Below the pieces are notes generated by a model. That model saw nothing but the letters and a program-made list of their open reading frames with translations, was not told the origin of the DNA and did no database searches. Below, piece after piece: positions 54,044 through 64,000 of a stretch of 64,000 nt of DNA. This stretch comes from Paenibacillus profundus (GTDB taxonomy: Bacteria > Bacillota > Bacilli > Paenibacillales > Paenibacillaceae): the NCBI RefSeq assembly GCF_021369635.1, contig NZ_JAJNBZ010000010.1, positions 109,396-173,395 on the forward strand, in the 5' to 3' direction. The first letter of the stretch is position 1. Each line of letters opens with the position of its first letter. The position numbers and the translations under genes were made by a program.

Positions 54044-55650
54044 GTGTGAAAGCGTTATTAATCGATGATGAGATTCACATTTTAAATAACTTGAAGATGG
54101 TTATCCCCTGGGAAGAAATGAAGGTGGAGATCGTCGGTACGGCACGCAATGGAGCGGAAGGGATCGATATCGTCCGTCAGCGTGATCCGGACATTATTTT
54201 GTGCGATATTCGCATGCCTGTGATGGATGGTATGGAATTTTTGCGGGAAATCCGTAAAATGGGCAGCGAGGCCGAAGTGATGATGCTCACCGGCTATCAG
54301 GAATTCGAATACGCACGAATTGCTTTGCAGAACGGTGTGCGGGACTACATATTGAAGCCGATTAATTATGAGGAATTGGAGCATACCGTTCGCACGATTG
54401 CCGATCTGGTGCGCTCGCGCCAACAGGAGAAGAACAGGTCGGAGCGACGCTGGGGCAAGGTAATTAGTCTTGCTTACGAGAAGATGATGTTCGACGTCTT
54501 AATGGGGTTCTCGGCGGGAGCCCCCCCTTACGTGATCGCAGATGACGGGCTGCAGGCGGATCAAATGGACTACGCGTTGCTATTAATTGATCTGGACGGA
54601 TATGTGCAGCATACCGTATCATGGAGTGATAACGAGCGCAAATTATGGAATTTTGCAGTGCGCAACGTTTTGCAGGACGCAATAACAGGTGAATGGCTGG
54701 ACTATGCGGTGCTGCAGATGCGTGAAGGGGAATGGTGCGTCCTGATGCAATATTCCAAAGAATGCTGTGAAGTGTCTCAAGACGACATGGCTCGCTGGGC
54801 ATGCCTATTCCAACGGGCGGTGCGCGAGCATGTCAAGCTAACGGTTAGCCTAGCTTGGGACAAAGGCCCGATTCAGCTTGCCGGTCTTGCCAATACGTAT
54901 AAGCGGCTGCAGCGTTCCTTGGTGCTCTATCCCGACGATGAACAGCTGGTGCAGGTGGACGAAGGTTCCAATGCGCGTCAAGCGGCTTCCGTCTCTGAGT
55001 GGCAGCTTGTTGAAGATATCGTATCGGGCATGAAGCAGAACGATAAGAGCAAGGTGGAGAAGAGCTTGCAATCGCTTCAATCCGGCCTGCTGCTGATGCC
55101 AGAGCAATCCGTGATGCGGGTTGAGAAATTTCTTCATTATGTCATCATTCATCTGCTGCGCGAGATGAGGGAACTCGAGCTTGTCAGTTCCCAAGAAGAA
55201 GAAGCGATATGGAACAGGCTGCAGCATAGCGTTAGCGTCAAAGATTTGAACAATGTCATTACGCAGCTGATCAACCATACGAAAGAACACGCGATGAATA
55301 AGAAATCGAGCGAATTGCTTATGATTTCCGCGAAGGATTACATTCACCGCAATCTGAGTTCGGATATCGGAATCGATGAAATCTCTGACTATCTCGGTAT
55401 TAGCTGCAGTTATTTCAGCTTGTTATTCAAAACTCACTTCGGCGAAACGTTCGTGGAATACGTGACGAAGCAGCGGATCAAGCTGGCGAAGTCCATGCTG
55501 CGCATGACGGATAAGAGCATAACTCATATCGGGGCTACGGTCGGATATTCAGAACGCCGCTACTTCTCGAAGGTGTTCCAGAAGTATACGGGAATAACTC
55601 CGTCTGAATTTCGCGAGCAGACCGCATCTGCTGAAAGTGATAACGATTAA
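54040..55650 (+). CDS. YesN-type AraC response regulator
   Basis: A 536-residue response regulator with receiver domain (phosphoacceptor Asp in IILCDIRMP, about residue 54, and KPI near 105), a central linker of about 290 residues and a C-terminal AraC double HTH (about 430-530, FSKVFQKYTGITPSEFREQ). Partner of the overlapping YesM kinase; likely activator of the upstream sugar transporter. Confidence 0.92.
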   Translation: MSVKALLIDDEIHILNNLKMVIPWEEMKVEIVGTARNGAEGIDIVRQRDPDIILCDIRMPVMDGMEFLREIRKMGSEAEVMMLTGYQEFEYARIALQNGVRDYILKPINYEELEHTVRTIADLVRSRQQEKNRSERRWGKVISLAYEKMMFDVLMGFSAGAPPYVIADDGLQADQMDYALLLIDLDGYVQHTVSWSDNERKLWNFAVRNVLQDAITGEWLDYAVLQMREGEWCVLMQYSKECCEVSQDDMARWACLFQRAVREHVKLTVSLAWDKGPIQLAGLANTYKRLQRSLVLYPDDEQLVQVDEGSNARQAASVSEWQLVEDIVSGMKQNDKSKVEKSLQSLQSGLLLMPEQSVMRVEKFLHYVIIHLLREMRELELVSSQEEEAIWNRLQHSVSVKDLNNVITQLINHTKEHAMNKKSSELLMISAKDYIHRNLSSDIGIDEISDYLGISCSYFSLLFKTHFGETFVEYVTKQRIKLAKSMLRMTDKSITHIGATVGYSERRYFSKVFQKYTGITPSEFREQTASAESDND

Positions 55651-55710
55651 ACTAACATCAGTAATGAATTCACGATAATTGGCTTTTTTAACACAAAAAT
55701 AGAGGATGGG

Positions 55711-57342
55711 ATGAGTGGCATGAGTAAACGTCAATTAACGTTGGAACAGAAGATTGGCCAAATGGTAATGTGCGGCTTCCAAACTCCGGCTGTAAATACG
55801 GAAATTCGTACGCTTTTGGAAAAATACGAGGTGGGCGGCATTATTTATTTTCGCCGCAACGTAGTAAATTCGGAGCAAGTATGCCGTCTGTCGCATGAGC
55901 TGCAGCTGATTTCCCAAGAACAGTCGGATATTCCGCTCTTTATTTGCATTGACCAGGAAGGCGGCATGGTAGCGCGTATTGATTGGGACGACATTACGCT
56001 CATTCCCGGCAATATGGCCATCGGCGCGACCCGCAGTGCGGAGCATGCCTATGATGCCGCGAAGATCTGCGGAGAAGAGCTGCTTCGCATGGGTATTAAT
56101 ATGAACTTCGCGCCAAGCGTGGATGTCAACAACAATGCGAAAAATCCAGTCATTGGCGTCCGTTCCTACGGAGAGCGTCCTGACGTCGTCGCGGAGCTCG
56201 GAGCAGCGCAAATTCGCGGGCTGCAGGATGCCAATGTCGCCGCGACGGCGAAGCATTTCCCAGGTCATGGCGATACGGCGGTCGATTCCCATCACGGCCT
56301 CGCGGCTGTGCCGCATAGCGAAGAACGTCTCATGTCGATCGAGCTGGCACCGTTCATCCGTGCAATTAAAGAAGGCGTGGACTGCATCATGACCGCGCAT
56401 GTCACGTTCCCTGCGTTCGAGCCTGATGGCATTCCGGCTACACTTTCCCGGAAAGTGTTGACCCAATTGTTGCGTCAGCGTCTAGGGTTTGATGGAGTCA
56501 TTGTAACCGACTGCCTCGAGATGCATGCCATCTCGAAGGAGTTCGGAATCGCCGAAGGAGCCGTTATGGCGGTCGAGGCTGGAGCGGACCTGGTGCTGAT
56601 TAGCCATACGTTTACAGAACAGGTTGCAGCAATCGAGGCCTTGATCGAAGCGGTCCGCACCGGTCGAATCTCCGAGTCCCAAATCGACGAATCCGTACAT
56701 CGTTTGCTCGCCCTGAAGGAGAAGCGCCACATAGAGCGGCTTGCGGACGTAACGCCGGAATTCGCTACCTTGTTCGGAACGCCGGAATCGAAGGCTGTCG
56801 TTGAACGTATTTGTGCCGATAGCATTACGTTAGTGAAGGATGACAAGCAAAGCTTGCCGATAGATCCGGAAGAGGCCACACTCGTTATCTGGCCTGAAGT
56901 TCGTCAGCGCACGGAGGTCGATGAGCCGATCACGCAAACCTTTACGTTGGCGTCAGCGCTCCAGCCGCACGTCAAGCAAGTGACGGAGCTGCGCATCGGC
57001 ACGTATCCGGACGCGGAAGAGGTGCGGGATACATTGGCGAAGGCAGCTGAATATCGCCAGGTCATCGTGCTGACGTATAATGCCGTGTCCATGCTTCATC
57101 AAGGGCAAGTTGATATTGTAGAAGGTTTGCTGCACGATTCCGACAAACGGGTTATCGTCGCCTCCACACGGAATCCATATGATCTGAATCAATTCCCGCA
57201 AGCACTGACGTATCTGTGCTGCTACGAGAATCGCCCGGCAACGATGTCGGCATTGGCCAATGTTTTGCTTGGCCGTCAGGAGGCGCACGGCAAGCTGCCG
57301 GTTACGATCTCGTCTGCATATCCGTTCGGTCATCGGGCTTAA
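55711..57342 (+). CDS. NagZ-type beta-N-acetylhexosaminidase, GH3
   Basis: A 543-residue GH3 enzyme. The KHFPGHGDT motif (Lys181 onward) with following HHGLA is the NagZ signature loop that carries the His-Asp dyad acting as acid/base; the nucleophile Asp lies in GVIVTDCLEM. Residues about 350-543 form the GH3 C-terminal domain, found in Gram-positive NagZ but not in the E. coli enzyme. There is no signal peptide, so it cleaves GlcNAc from imported saccharides or muropeptides. It follows the YesMN genes and probably belongs to the same regulon. Confidence 0.9.
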   Translation: MSGMSKRQLTLEQKIGQMVMCGFQTPAVNTEIRTLLEKYEVGGIIYFRRNVVNSEQVCRLSHELQLISQEQSDIPLFICIDQEGGMVARIDWDDITLIPGNMAIGATRSAEHAYDAAKICGEELLRMGINMNFAPSVDVNNNAKNPVIGVRSYGERPDVVAELGAAQIRGLQDANVAATAKHFPGHGDTAVDSHHGLAAVPHSEERLMSIELAPFIRAIKEGVDCIMTAHVTFPAFEPDGIPATLSRKVLTQLLRQRLGFDGVIVTDCLEMHAISKEFGIAEGAVMAVEAGADLVLISHTFTEQVAAIEALIEAVRTGRISESQIDESVHRLLALKEKRHIERLADVTPEFATLFGTPESKAVVERICADSITLVKDDKQSLPIDPEEATLVIWPEVRQRTEVDEPITQTFTLASALQPHVKQVTELRIGTYPDAEEVRDTLAKAAEYRQVIVLTYNAVSMLHQGQVDIVEGLLHDSDKRVIVASTRNPYDLNQFPQALTYLCCYENRPATMSALANVLLGRQEAHGKLPVTISSAYPFGHRA

Positions 57343-57383
57343 TGGCGGGGATATCACCTTCTGTCGCTGTTGATTTCGAATTA

Positions 57384-57420
57384 AACCTACATCAGAAAAG
57401 ATGTAGGTTTTCTTTTTTTT
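57384..57420 (+). terminator. Terminator of nagZ-like gene
   Basis: AACCTACATC and GATGTAGGTT perfect arms, 6-nt loop, TTC then T8. Confidence 0.93.
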
Positions 57421-57567
57421 AATAAAATCTTAAATTTTGCTGAAGAAAAACGATCAAAATTAGAAACTTTTTGTAAAGAAAAGCGTCTATAACTATGTTC
57501 AAACATACACAAAACGTAAATATGACACATACAAAAGTATATGATGGGTGAGGAGTAGGACGTAAAC

Positions 57568-59718
57568 ATGAAATCTTGGAAAAAGCTTTTCATTACCTGC
57601 GTAGCTGCAGTGCAATTCATTACCGTTATCCCTATCGTTGCGGCTGAAGGGAATACAACGACAACCGATAATAAGCAAGTAACGAGCGAAATTACGCAAG
57701 AGGGAAGCAGCTCCATTCAGGGCGAGGTGGATGGCGGCACGGATACGGACCAGGATACTGACGAAGTAAAGGGTACCGTAGATGAGAATGGAAACAATAA
57801 TGCGAATTCAACGAGCAATTCAGGAATCGGAGCCGGCGACGCTGGCAAAGATGTGCTCGTATTAATCGCGAACAGCAACCTGATGTATCAGGACGGCACG
57901 GAATATAAATCACCGCAGCCTATCACTGTGAAAAAAGGCGTATCTTACATCGCATTGCGTTCTCTCGTCGAACGGTTCGGATTGCAAGTGAACTATGACA
58001 GCAAGACCAAAGAGACGATTATTGCAAGCGGCGATAAAGAGCTTCGTTATAAAGTGGGGAGCAGCAATTACCGCGTCAACGGGAAAGCAACCCAAATGAG
58101 CGGCGCTTCCTACATGCAAGAGGGAACGTTCATGGTTCCGATTACATCGGCTATGCAAGCGTTCGAAATGCCGTATCAATGGGATAACAAGACGAAGCGC
58201 ATCACCATCGAATTAAGCGCTCCGCCAATCGCGAAATTCAGTGTTAACGAGAAGGAAATCTTCGCGAAGCAGACACCAGTTACGGTCACGAATGAATCCA
58301 AATCTCCACGCGGCCTGCAAATCGTAGAAGAAGAATGGACCGGCCTGCAGGACTATTACGAAGATCCAGGCGTATATACGGTATCGCTTCGCGTGCGCGA
58401 CGAGCGCGGTGAATGGAGTGCGCCTTACTCGGTAACGATTACGGTGTTGAAGCCGAACGAGCCGCCGGTAGCTAACTTCCAGACCGAGAAGACGACGTAT
58501 AAAATGGGTGAATACATTCGCTACCAAGATGCAAGTACAGACGATGATGATGTCGCTGACCTGAAGCGGGAATGGACGAATAACAAGCCGGCTTTCTTCG
58601 AACCGGGCAACCATACCGTTACGTTAAAAGTAACCGACAAATACGGCCTTTCCAGCGAAATCTCACAAACGATTACGGTTACGAGCGAGACGCTGTACAC
58701 GTTTGATGAGTTCAATAAAGTATACACTCCGGTCGGAGAAGTGTATCCTCACGACGGCAGTACCGTGCTTGGTCTGAAGCTTCTGAAGCCGGAATTTTCG
58801 GAAAATAACCGTACGCTGTACCGTTCGAACAGTCCGGAGAATGTTAAAAATAATGGTATTCTATACCAGGACAATGTGGCGGGCGGCGCCCGGATCTTTT
58901 TGCACCACATCAACAAAAAATCGAACAATCTTCAATTGTATATTGTAGTGAAAAATATTTCGGATGACCCTGCTAATTTCACTGTCGAGCATTCTGGGCT
59001 GGCAGGCCCAAGCCCCTACCCTCAGCAAACAGGTAAGATGGCTTCTGTCCGCTACTTCGAGTCCTTTGAGAAAAATGATAAAGCGACCGAGATGCAGCTG
59101 AAGCCAAATGAAACGAAGGTTGTCATTCCGGAATTGAATCAGCGTCCGTTAAAACCGGATGATACGTACACGTTGTATGCTGATTTCTATGGCAGCACCA
59201 CGTTGGAATATACCGTAGTTGCGTTGGATGCGGATAAAGACGTATTGACCGAGCTGCCGAATCTGCAGCCGTTGGCTACGGACGAACATATTCGCGGCAC
59301 GTACATTAATGCGGATCGCAACTTCACTGTCAGAGAGGAAGTAGGCAAGGGCGAACGCTTGGTGTTCGCAGATAAGATTAACGACAAAGACCTTACAGGC
59401 ACTGACATGCTGACGTACCAGGATATGGTTAACAAAGGGAACTATGGTGTGCTCTATCGCGTGAAGCTGGAGAAGGTGGCGCCGCATACACTCATCGCTT
59501 TTAACTCCCGCGGAGGATCCTACTCGGGTGCGATGCTTGTAAACGGACAGACGGTGAACACGCCGAACCATGGACTGATCAGCGGTGTGGATGAAGCCAG
59601 CGTCGTATATCGTACGGGCGATTACGAGGAAAAGGTAGAAATTCTGTTCTCTCCGGCCGCAGGCAGCAACCTGCCTGTGAACTTGCTCTTCCTCCCGATG
59701 CCAAAACCGCGTTCATAA
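57568..59718 (+). CDS. Secreted stalk-domain and PKD-repeat protein
   Basis: A 716-residue secreted protein. Signal peptide (residues 1-26, cleaving after VAA), an acidic Thr/Asn/Gly/Asp-rich linker (about 27-92), a copper-amine-oxidase N-terminal type stalk domain (about 95-215, PITVKKGVSYIALRSLVERFG), two PKD-like domains (about 220-300 and 305-375, each with DxxG-type turns) and a C-terminal region of about 340 residues of unknown fold. No LPxTG or S-layer domain is visible, so attachment may rely on the stalk domain. Monocistronic, between two terminators. Likely surface structural or adhesive role. Confidence 0.85.
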   Translation: MKSWKKLFITCVAAVQFITVIPIVAAEGNTTTTDNKQVTSEITQEGSSSIQGEVDGGTDTDQDTDEVKGTVDENGNNNANSTSNSGIGAGDAGKDVLVLIANSNLMYQDGTEYKSPQPITVKKGVSYIALRSLVERFGLQVNYDSKTKETIIASGDKELRYKVGSSNYRVNGKATQMSGASYMQEGTFMVPITSAMQAFEMPYQWDNKTKRITIELSAPPIAKFSVNEKEIFAKQTPVTVTNESKSPRGLQIVEEEWTGLQDYYEDPGVYTVSLRVRDERGEWSAPYSVTITVLKPNEPPVANFQTEKTTYKMGEYIRYQDASTDDDDVADLKREWTNNKPAFFEPGNHTVTLKVTDKYGLSSEISQTITVTSETLYTFDEFNKVYTPVGEVYPHDGSTVLGLKLLKPEFSENNRTLYRSNSPENVKNNGILYQDNVAGGARIFLHHINKKSNNLQLYIVVKNISDDPANFTVEHSGLAGPSPYPQQTGKMASVRYFESFEKNDKATEMQLKPNETKVVIPELNQRPLKPDDTYTLYADFYGSTTLEYTVVALDADKDVLTELPNLQPLATDEHIRGTYINADRNFTVREEVGKGERLVFADKINDKDLTGTDMLTYQDMVNKGNYGVLYRVKLEKVAPHTLIAFNSRGGSYSGAMLVNGQTVNTPNHGLISGVDEASVVYRTGDYEEKVEILFSPAAGSNLPVNLLFLPMPKPRS

Positions 59719-59777
59719 CACGCGCTCAACGTAATGCAGCATTTTTGAATCGGCACTTATTCATCATTCATTAATCA

Positions 59778-59804
59778 AAGGACAGCTTAACGGCTGTCCT
59801 TTTG
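59778..59804 (+). terminator. Terminator of stalk protein gene
   Basis: AAGGACAGC and GCTGTCCTT arms with 6-nt loop and TTTTG tail. Confidence 0.88.
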
Positions 59805-59855
59805 TTCACTCTCCAAATAGTAACTCCCTCTGGAAACCGCCCGTAGTATGAATCG

Positions 59856-60281
59856 ATGAAACGGATGCACAACCGCTCCTACAAAGGAAAGTCAGTGACG
59901 CCGCAAAATACGTCGGATCTGCAGGCCGTTCTGGAGACCGAAGCAAAGATGAAAGACAAGCCGGTGGTTGTATCTCTCCTCCTGTCCACTCCAACGGTTG
60001 TGGCAGAATTCGAAGCAGAAGTGGATGCGATCGTTGTCAACTTCGGTGTTCAGGATCAGGCTATTCTAGAAGTGCTGACTGGAACTGTTGAGCCGTCAGG
60101 TCTGCTTCCCATGCAGATGCCTGCGAACATGCAAACCGTAGAGGAACAGTTCGAAGATGTCGCACACGACATGGAATGTCATGTGGACGCTGACAACCAT
60201 GTGTATGACTTTGGATATGGCCTCAATTGGAACGGTGTCATTCGAGACGGACGGACGGAACGATATAGCAGAACACGTTGA
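59856..60281 (+). pseudogene. Remnant of a GH3 beta-glucosidase C-terminus
   Basis: A 141-residue frame that matches only the last GH3 C-terminal domain: KPVVVSLLLSTPTVVAEF, IVVNFGVQDQAILEVLTG, SGLLPMQMPANMQTVEEQF and HVYDFGYGLNWNGVI. The catalytic barrel and nucleophile are missing and no upstream frame supplies them; a terminator and unrelated gene lie immediately before. No clear ribosome site precedes the ATG. Best read as a truncated gene left by deletion, rather than a functional protein. Confidence 0.8.
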
Positions 60282-60326
60282 ATCTACGCACTCGACGGTC
60301 TAGCTTGTGGTCGAATTTTTATATAG

Positions 60327-60388
60327 AAGAGCCTTCTTTGTAGTTTTTGTGCATCACCACTAACACTATCAAAGTTCAGGCTCTTTTT
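60327..60388 (+). terminator. Long-loop hairpin before zur
   Basis: AAGAGCC and GGCTCTT arms, with an inner CTTTG/CAAAG pair and T5 tail, end any transcript from the GH3 remnant. Confidence 0.6.
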
Positions 60389-60505
60389 CCTCCTTATTTC
60401 CACACAAATATATATACGCCTCCAGTAAGCGCCTTCCTTGACTTTCCGCCAGCATTTGGAGCATTATAATAATAACCGGTTGTTGCATACAGAGGAGGAA
60501 CTTCG

Positions 60506-60967
60506 ATGCTGAGCACAGAGCAAATACTCGAAAAGATGGCCGAGCAGGGGTTGCGAATAACGGACCAGCGTCGAACTTTGGCGAAGTTGTTCGCGGATAC
60601 CGACGGCTTTCTAACCCCGAAGGATGTCTATGATTTCATGGGAAAACGCTATTCCGGACTTAGCTTCGACACCGTATATCGCAATTTGCGTGTTATGCAT
60701 GAATTAGGCGTATTAGAGCAAATTGTATTCGAGGATGGCGTGAAATTCCGAGTGCATTGTGCGGAAAGTCATCATCACCATCATATGATTTGCCTGCAGT
60801 GCGAGAAGACGTATCCGATTCATTTTTGCCCGATGCCATTAACGGACGTGCCTGAGAAATTCCAGGTCGTTAAGCATAAATTTGAGGTGTTCGGATATTG
60901 CGAAGCTTGTATGGATAAGGAACAAGAATCGAAAGCGAACGATGAAACGAAGGGCAGTGCATCATGA
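60506..60967 (+). CDS. zur: Fur-family zinc uptake regulator (Zur-like)
   Basis: A 153-residue Fur-family repressor: winged-helix (1-85, [24 protein letters not shown]) and metal domain with HHHHH, CLQC and CEAC cysteine pairs. The His cluster and CPMPL segment resemble Bacillus Zur more than PerR or Fur. It overlaps yidD by 4 nt. No clear Zur box was found before it. Confidence 0.85.
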   Translation: MLSTEQILEKMAEQGLRITDQRRTLAKLFADTDGFLTPKDVYDFMGKRYSGLSFDTVYRNLRVMHELGVLEQIVFEDGVKFRVHCAESHHHHHMICLQCEKTYPIHFCPMPLTDVPEKFQVVKHKFEVFGYCEACMDKEQESKANDETKGSAS

Positions 60968-61230
60968 CTTCGCCCGACGACGGCGCGGCTTCAGCTCGTC
61001 CAAGATGGGTGACGAGAGCTTTTCAAGGTCCGGTGAGAGTGTACCGCAAATGGATCTCACCGCTTAAGCCACCGACGTGCCGATTTTATCCGACCTGTTC
61101 CGCCTATGCTATGGAAGCGTTGGAGGTTCATGGACCGTTGAAGGGCTCTTGGCTCACGATGAGGCGAATTGCAAGATGCCATCCCTTCAATCCCGGAGGC
61201 TTGGACCCGGTTCCGCCAAAGCGTCCTTGA
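60964..61230 (+). CDS. yidD: YidD membrane protein insertion efficiency factor
   Basis: An 88-residue protein with the invariant [15 protein letters not shown] motif and the amphipathic N-terminal helix of YidD, which assists YidC/Oxa1 membrane insertion. Usually linked to rpmH-rnpA-yidC; here it is coupled to zur, an arrangement I recall from other Bacillales. Confidence 0.92.
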   Translation: MTSPDDGAASARPRWVTRAFQGPVRVYRKWISPLKPPTCRFYPTCSAYAMEALEVHGPLKGSWLTMRRIARCHPFNPGGLDPVPPKRP

Positions 61231-61294
61231 CAGGCGGACAATAGCTACGCTATATTGAGCATAGTTCTATTTTTGTTATCCTATACATGGAAAA

Positions 61295-61608
61295 TATAAA
61301 AATCCGAAGAACGGATGAGTACGAAGAGCGTGCCATGACAGAGAGCCGGGATTGCTGCGAACCGGTATGGGAAGTCTTCCGAATATGGTCCTGGAGGAAC
61401 CGCTTGCAAGTGCAGAATCATTTATGCACAAGCCTGTGGCGAGTCATTCTCGATATCGAATGGTTGACCGGCTCATCCGGTCACAATGAAGCTGTCGCTA
61501 TTGGAGCTCACGCCGTCATATATCGGTCGTGATCGGAGCGGCAGAAAGTTGGGTGGTACCACGTGAGAATAAGCTCTCGTCCCAAAGCGGACGCGGGCTT
61601 TTTTTATT
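61295..61608 (+). ncRNA. T-box riboswitch leader of metG
   Basis: A roughly 310-nt leader with T-box hallmarks: GAAGAACGGATGAGTA at its start, AGAGAG (61340), the T-box sequence TGGGTGGTACCACG (61550-61563) and a terminator hairpin CTCTCGTCC/GGACGCGGG with T7 ending near 61608. The likely specifier loop is at GAATATGG (61381-61388), where AUG 61385-61387 would match methionine; the frame could also read UAU, so modelling is required. Uncharged initiator or elongator tRNA-Met would relieve termination. Confidence 0.88.
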
Positions 61609-61616
61609 TTTGCTAG

Positions 61617-63638
<2,022 letters not shown>

Positions 63639-63663
63639 AATTATAGTTGTGACGAAGATGGTG

Positions 63664-63698
63664 GGGCAGAGAGTGATTTCTGCTCTGCCATTTTTTTC
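63664..63698 (+). terminator. Terminator of metG
   Basis: GGCAGAG and CTCTGCC arms with an 11-nt loop and T7 tract. Confidence 0.9.
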
Positions 63699-63952
63699 GG
63701 TTTTAGCCAGGACCCAATTGGAAAATATACAGTGAAATGAACGAACTAGACGGCTAAAAGTCATGTGCACTGCATTTTATCCAGCGGATTCGGCTGCTCT
63801 TCGATGATTGCCGCGTTGTACGTGTCCATTGACTGGATGAATTCCAATGTAACCTATCGTAAAGATGTACATGCTCCTTTTCTACTGGACGAAATCCAAT
63901 GGCGGCCAATAAAAAAGAGGCTGTTCCTCAGGTGCTTCAGACCTGTGATATG

Positions 63953-64000
63953 CTCCCCTTACGGTAGACAGGTGAAATAATAAAACCTGTGTATGGGGAG
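63953..64000. repeat. Large palindrome cut by the window edge, possible IS end
   Basis: CTCCCC-TTAC-ACAGG pairs with CCTGT-GTAT-GGGGAG around an A/T-rich loop, and TGATATG lies before the left arm, so bases beyond 64000 should continue with its complement. The preceding 63700-63950 holds no convincing gene. Such structures recur at the left end of insertion sequences in Paenibacillus as I recall, but no transposase is in the window. Confidence 0.4.

Noticed and set aside
60455..60485. Zur box before zur
   Set aside because: The A/T-rich ATAATAATAA run does not fit the TCGTAAT-N-ATTACGA palindrome.
61287..61532. Open frame of 81 codons upstream of metG
   Set aside because: It lies inside the T-box leader and its apparent residues derive from structured RNA motifs; no ribosome site.

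Overview
The window reads as a chromosomal stretch of a spore-former-type Firmicute, most likely Paenibacillus or a close relative (inference). The support is: a large MocR/LacI/AraC/YesMN regulator load, CUT1 sugar ABC transporters each paired with a YesN- or AraC-type regulator, LutABC, a Bacillus-type Fnr with a C-terminal cysteine cluster, BceRS-AB, a T-box leader before metG, AGGAGG-type ribosome sites and moderate GC. No rRNA, tRNA or CRISPR array was seen.

Region 1 (1-14035) starts with a MocR-type regulator carrying direct-repeat operators, then a LacI-family repressor divergent from a long catabolic gene set. That set comprises a two-gene UxaA-type sugar-acid dehydratase, an SDR dehydrogenase, a metal-dependent cyclase-fold hydrolase, a tiny DUF4177-like protein, the RbsD sugar mutarotase, a second SDR, a fumarylacetoacetate-hydrolase-fold enzyme and LutABC. 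Read together they fit a non-phosphorylating oxidative pathway for a 6-deoxyhexose such as L-fucose or L-rhamnose: mutarotation, oxidation to lactone, lactone opening, dehydration, second oxidation, hydrolysis to pyruvate plus L-lactate, then LutABC oxidation of lactate. No dedicated transporter or classical lactonase is present, so the cyclase-fold protein is a candidate lactonase. A GNAT acetyltransferase and ribokinase face back toward this set.

Region 2 (14128-24831) is housekeeping and stress: CapA, an HxlR regulator with a small FAD protein, DegV, the di-iron repair protein Ric/ScdA, a divergent second Hfq lacking the YKH motif, and a BceRS-BceAB antimicrobial-peptide sensing and detoxification module with a matching regulator box, followed by a duplicated-domain lipoprotein.

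Region 3 (24924-41938) holds a large cytoplasmic glycosidase, then an anaerobic block: nirBD-nirC, a cytoplasmic GH29 alpha-L-fucosidase, fnr, adhE, pflB and pflA. Fnr-type boxes (TGTGA-N6-TCACA) sit before adhE, pflB and, with mismatches, fnr, nirB and ric; one adhE box looks more like a Rex site.

Region 4 (42258-60281) has two complete CUT1 oligosaccharide uptake systems, one with a membrane-bound AraC regulator upstream and one followed by YesM/YesN and a NagZ-type GH3 enzyme. A secreted stalk/PKD protein and a GH3 remnant follow. Region 5 (60506-64000) is zur-yidD, a T-box leader with metG, and an unfinished palindrome at the right edge that may be the end of an insertion sequence. Several intergenic spaces carry imperfect repeats, described separately.
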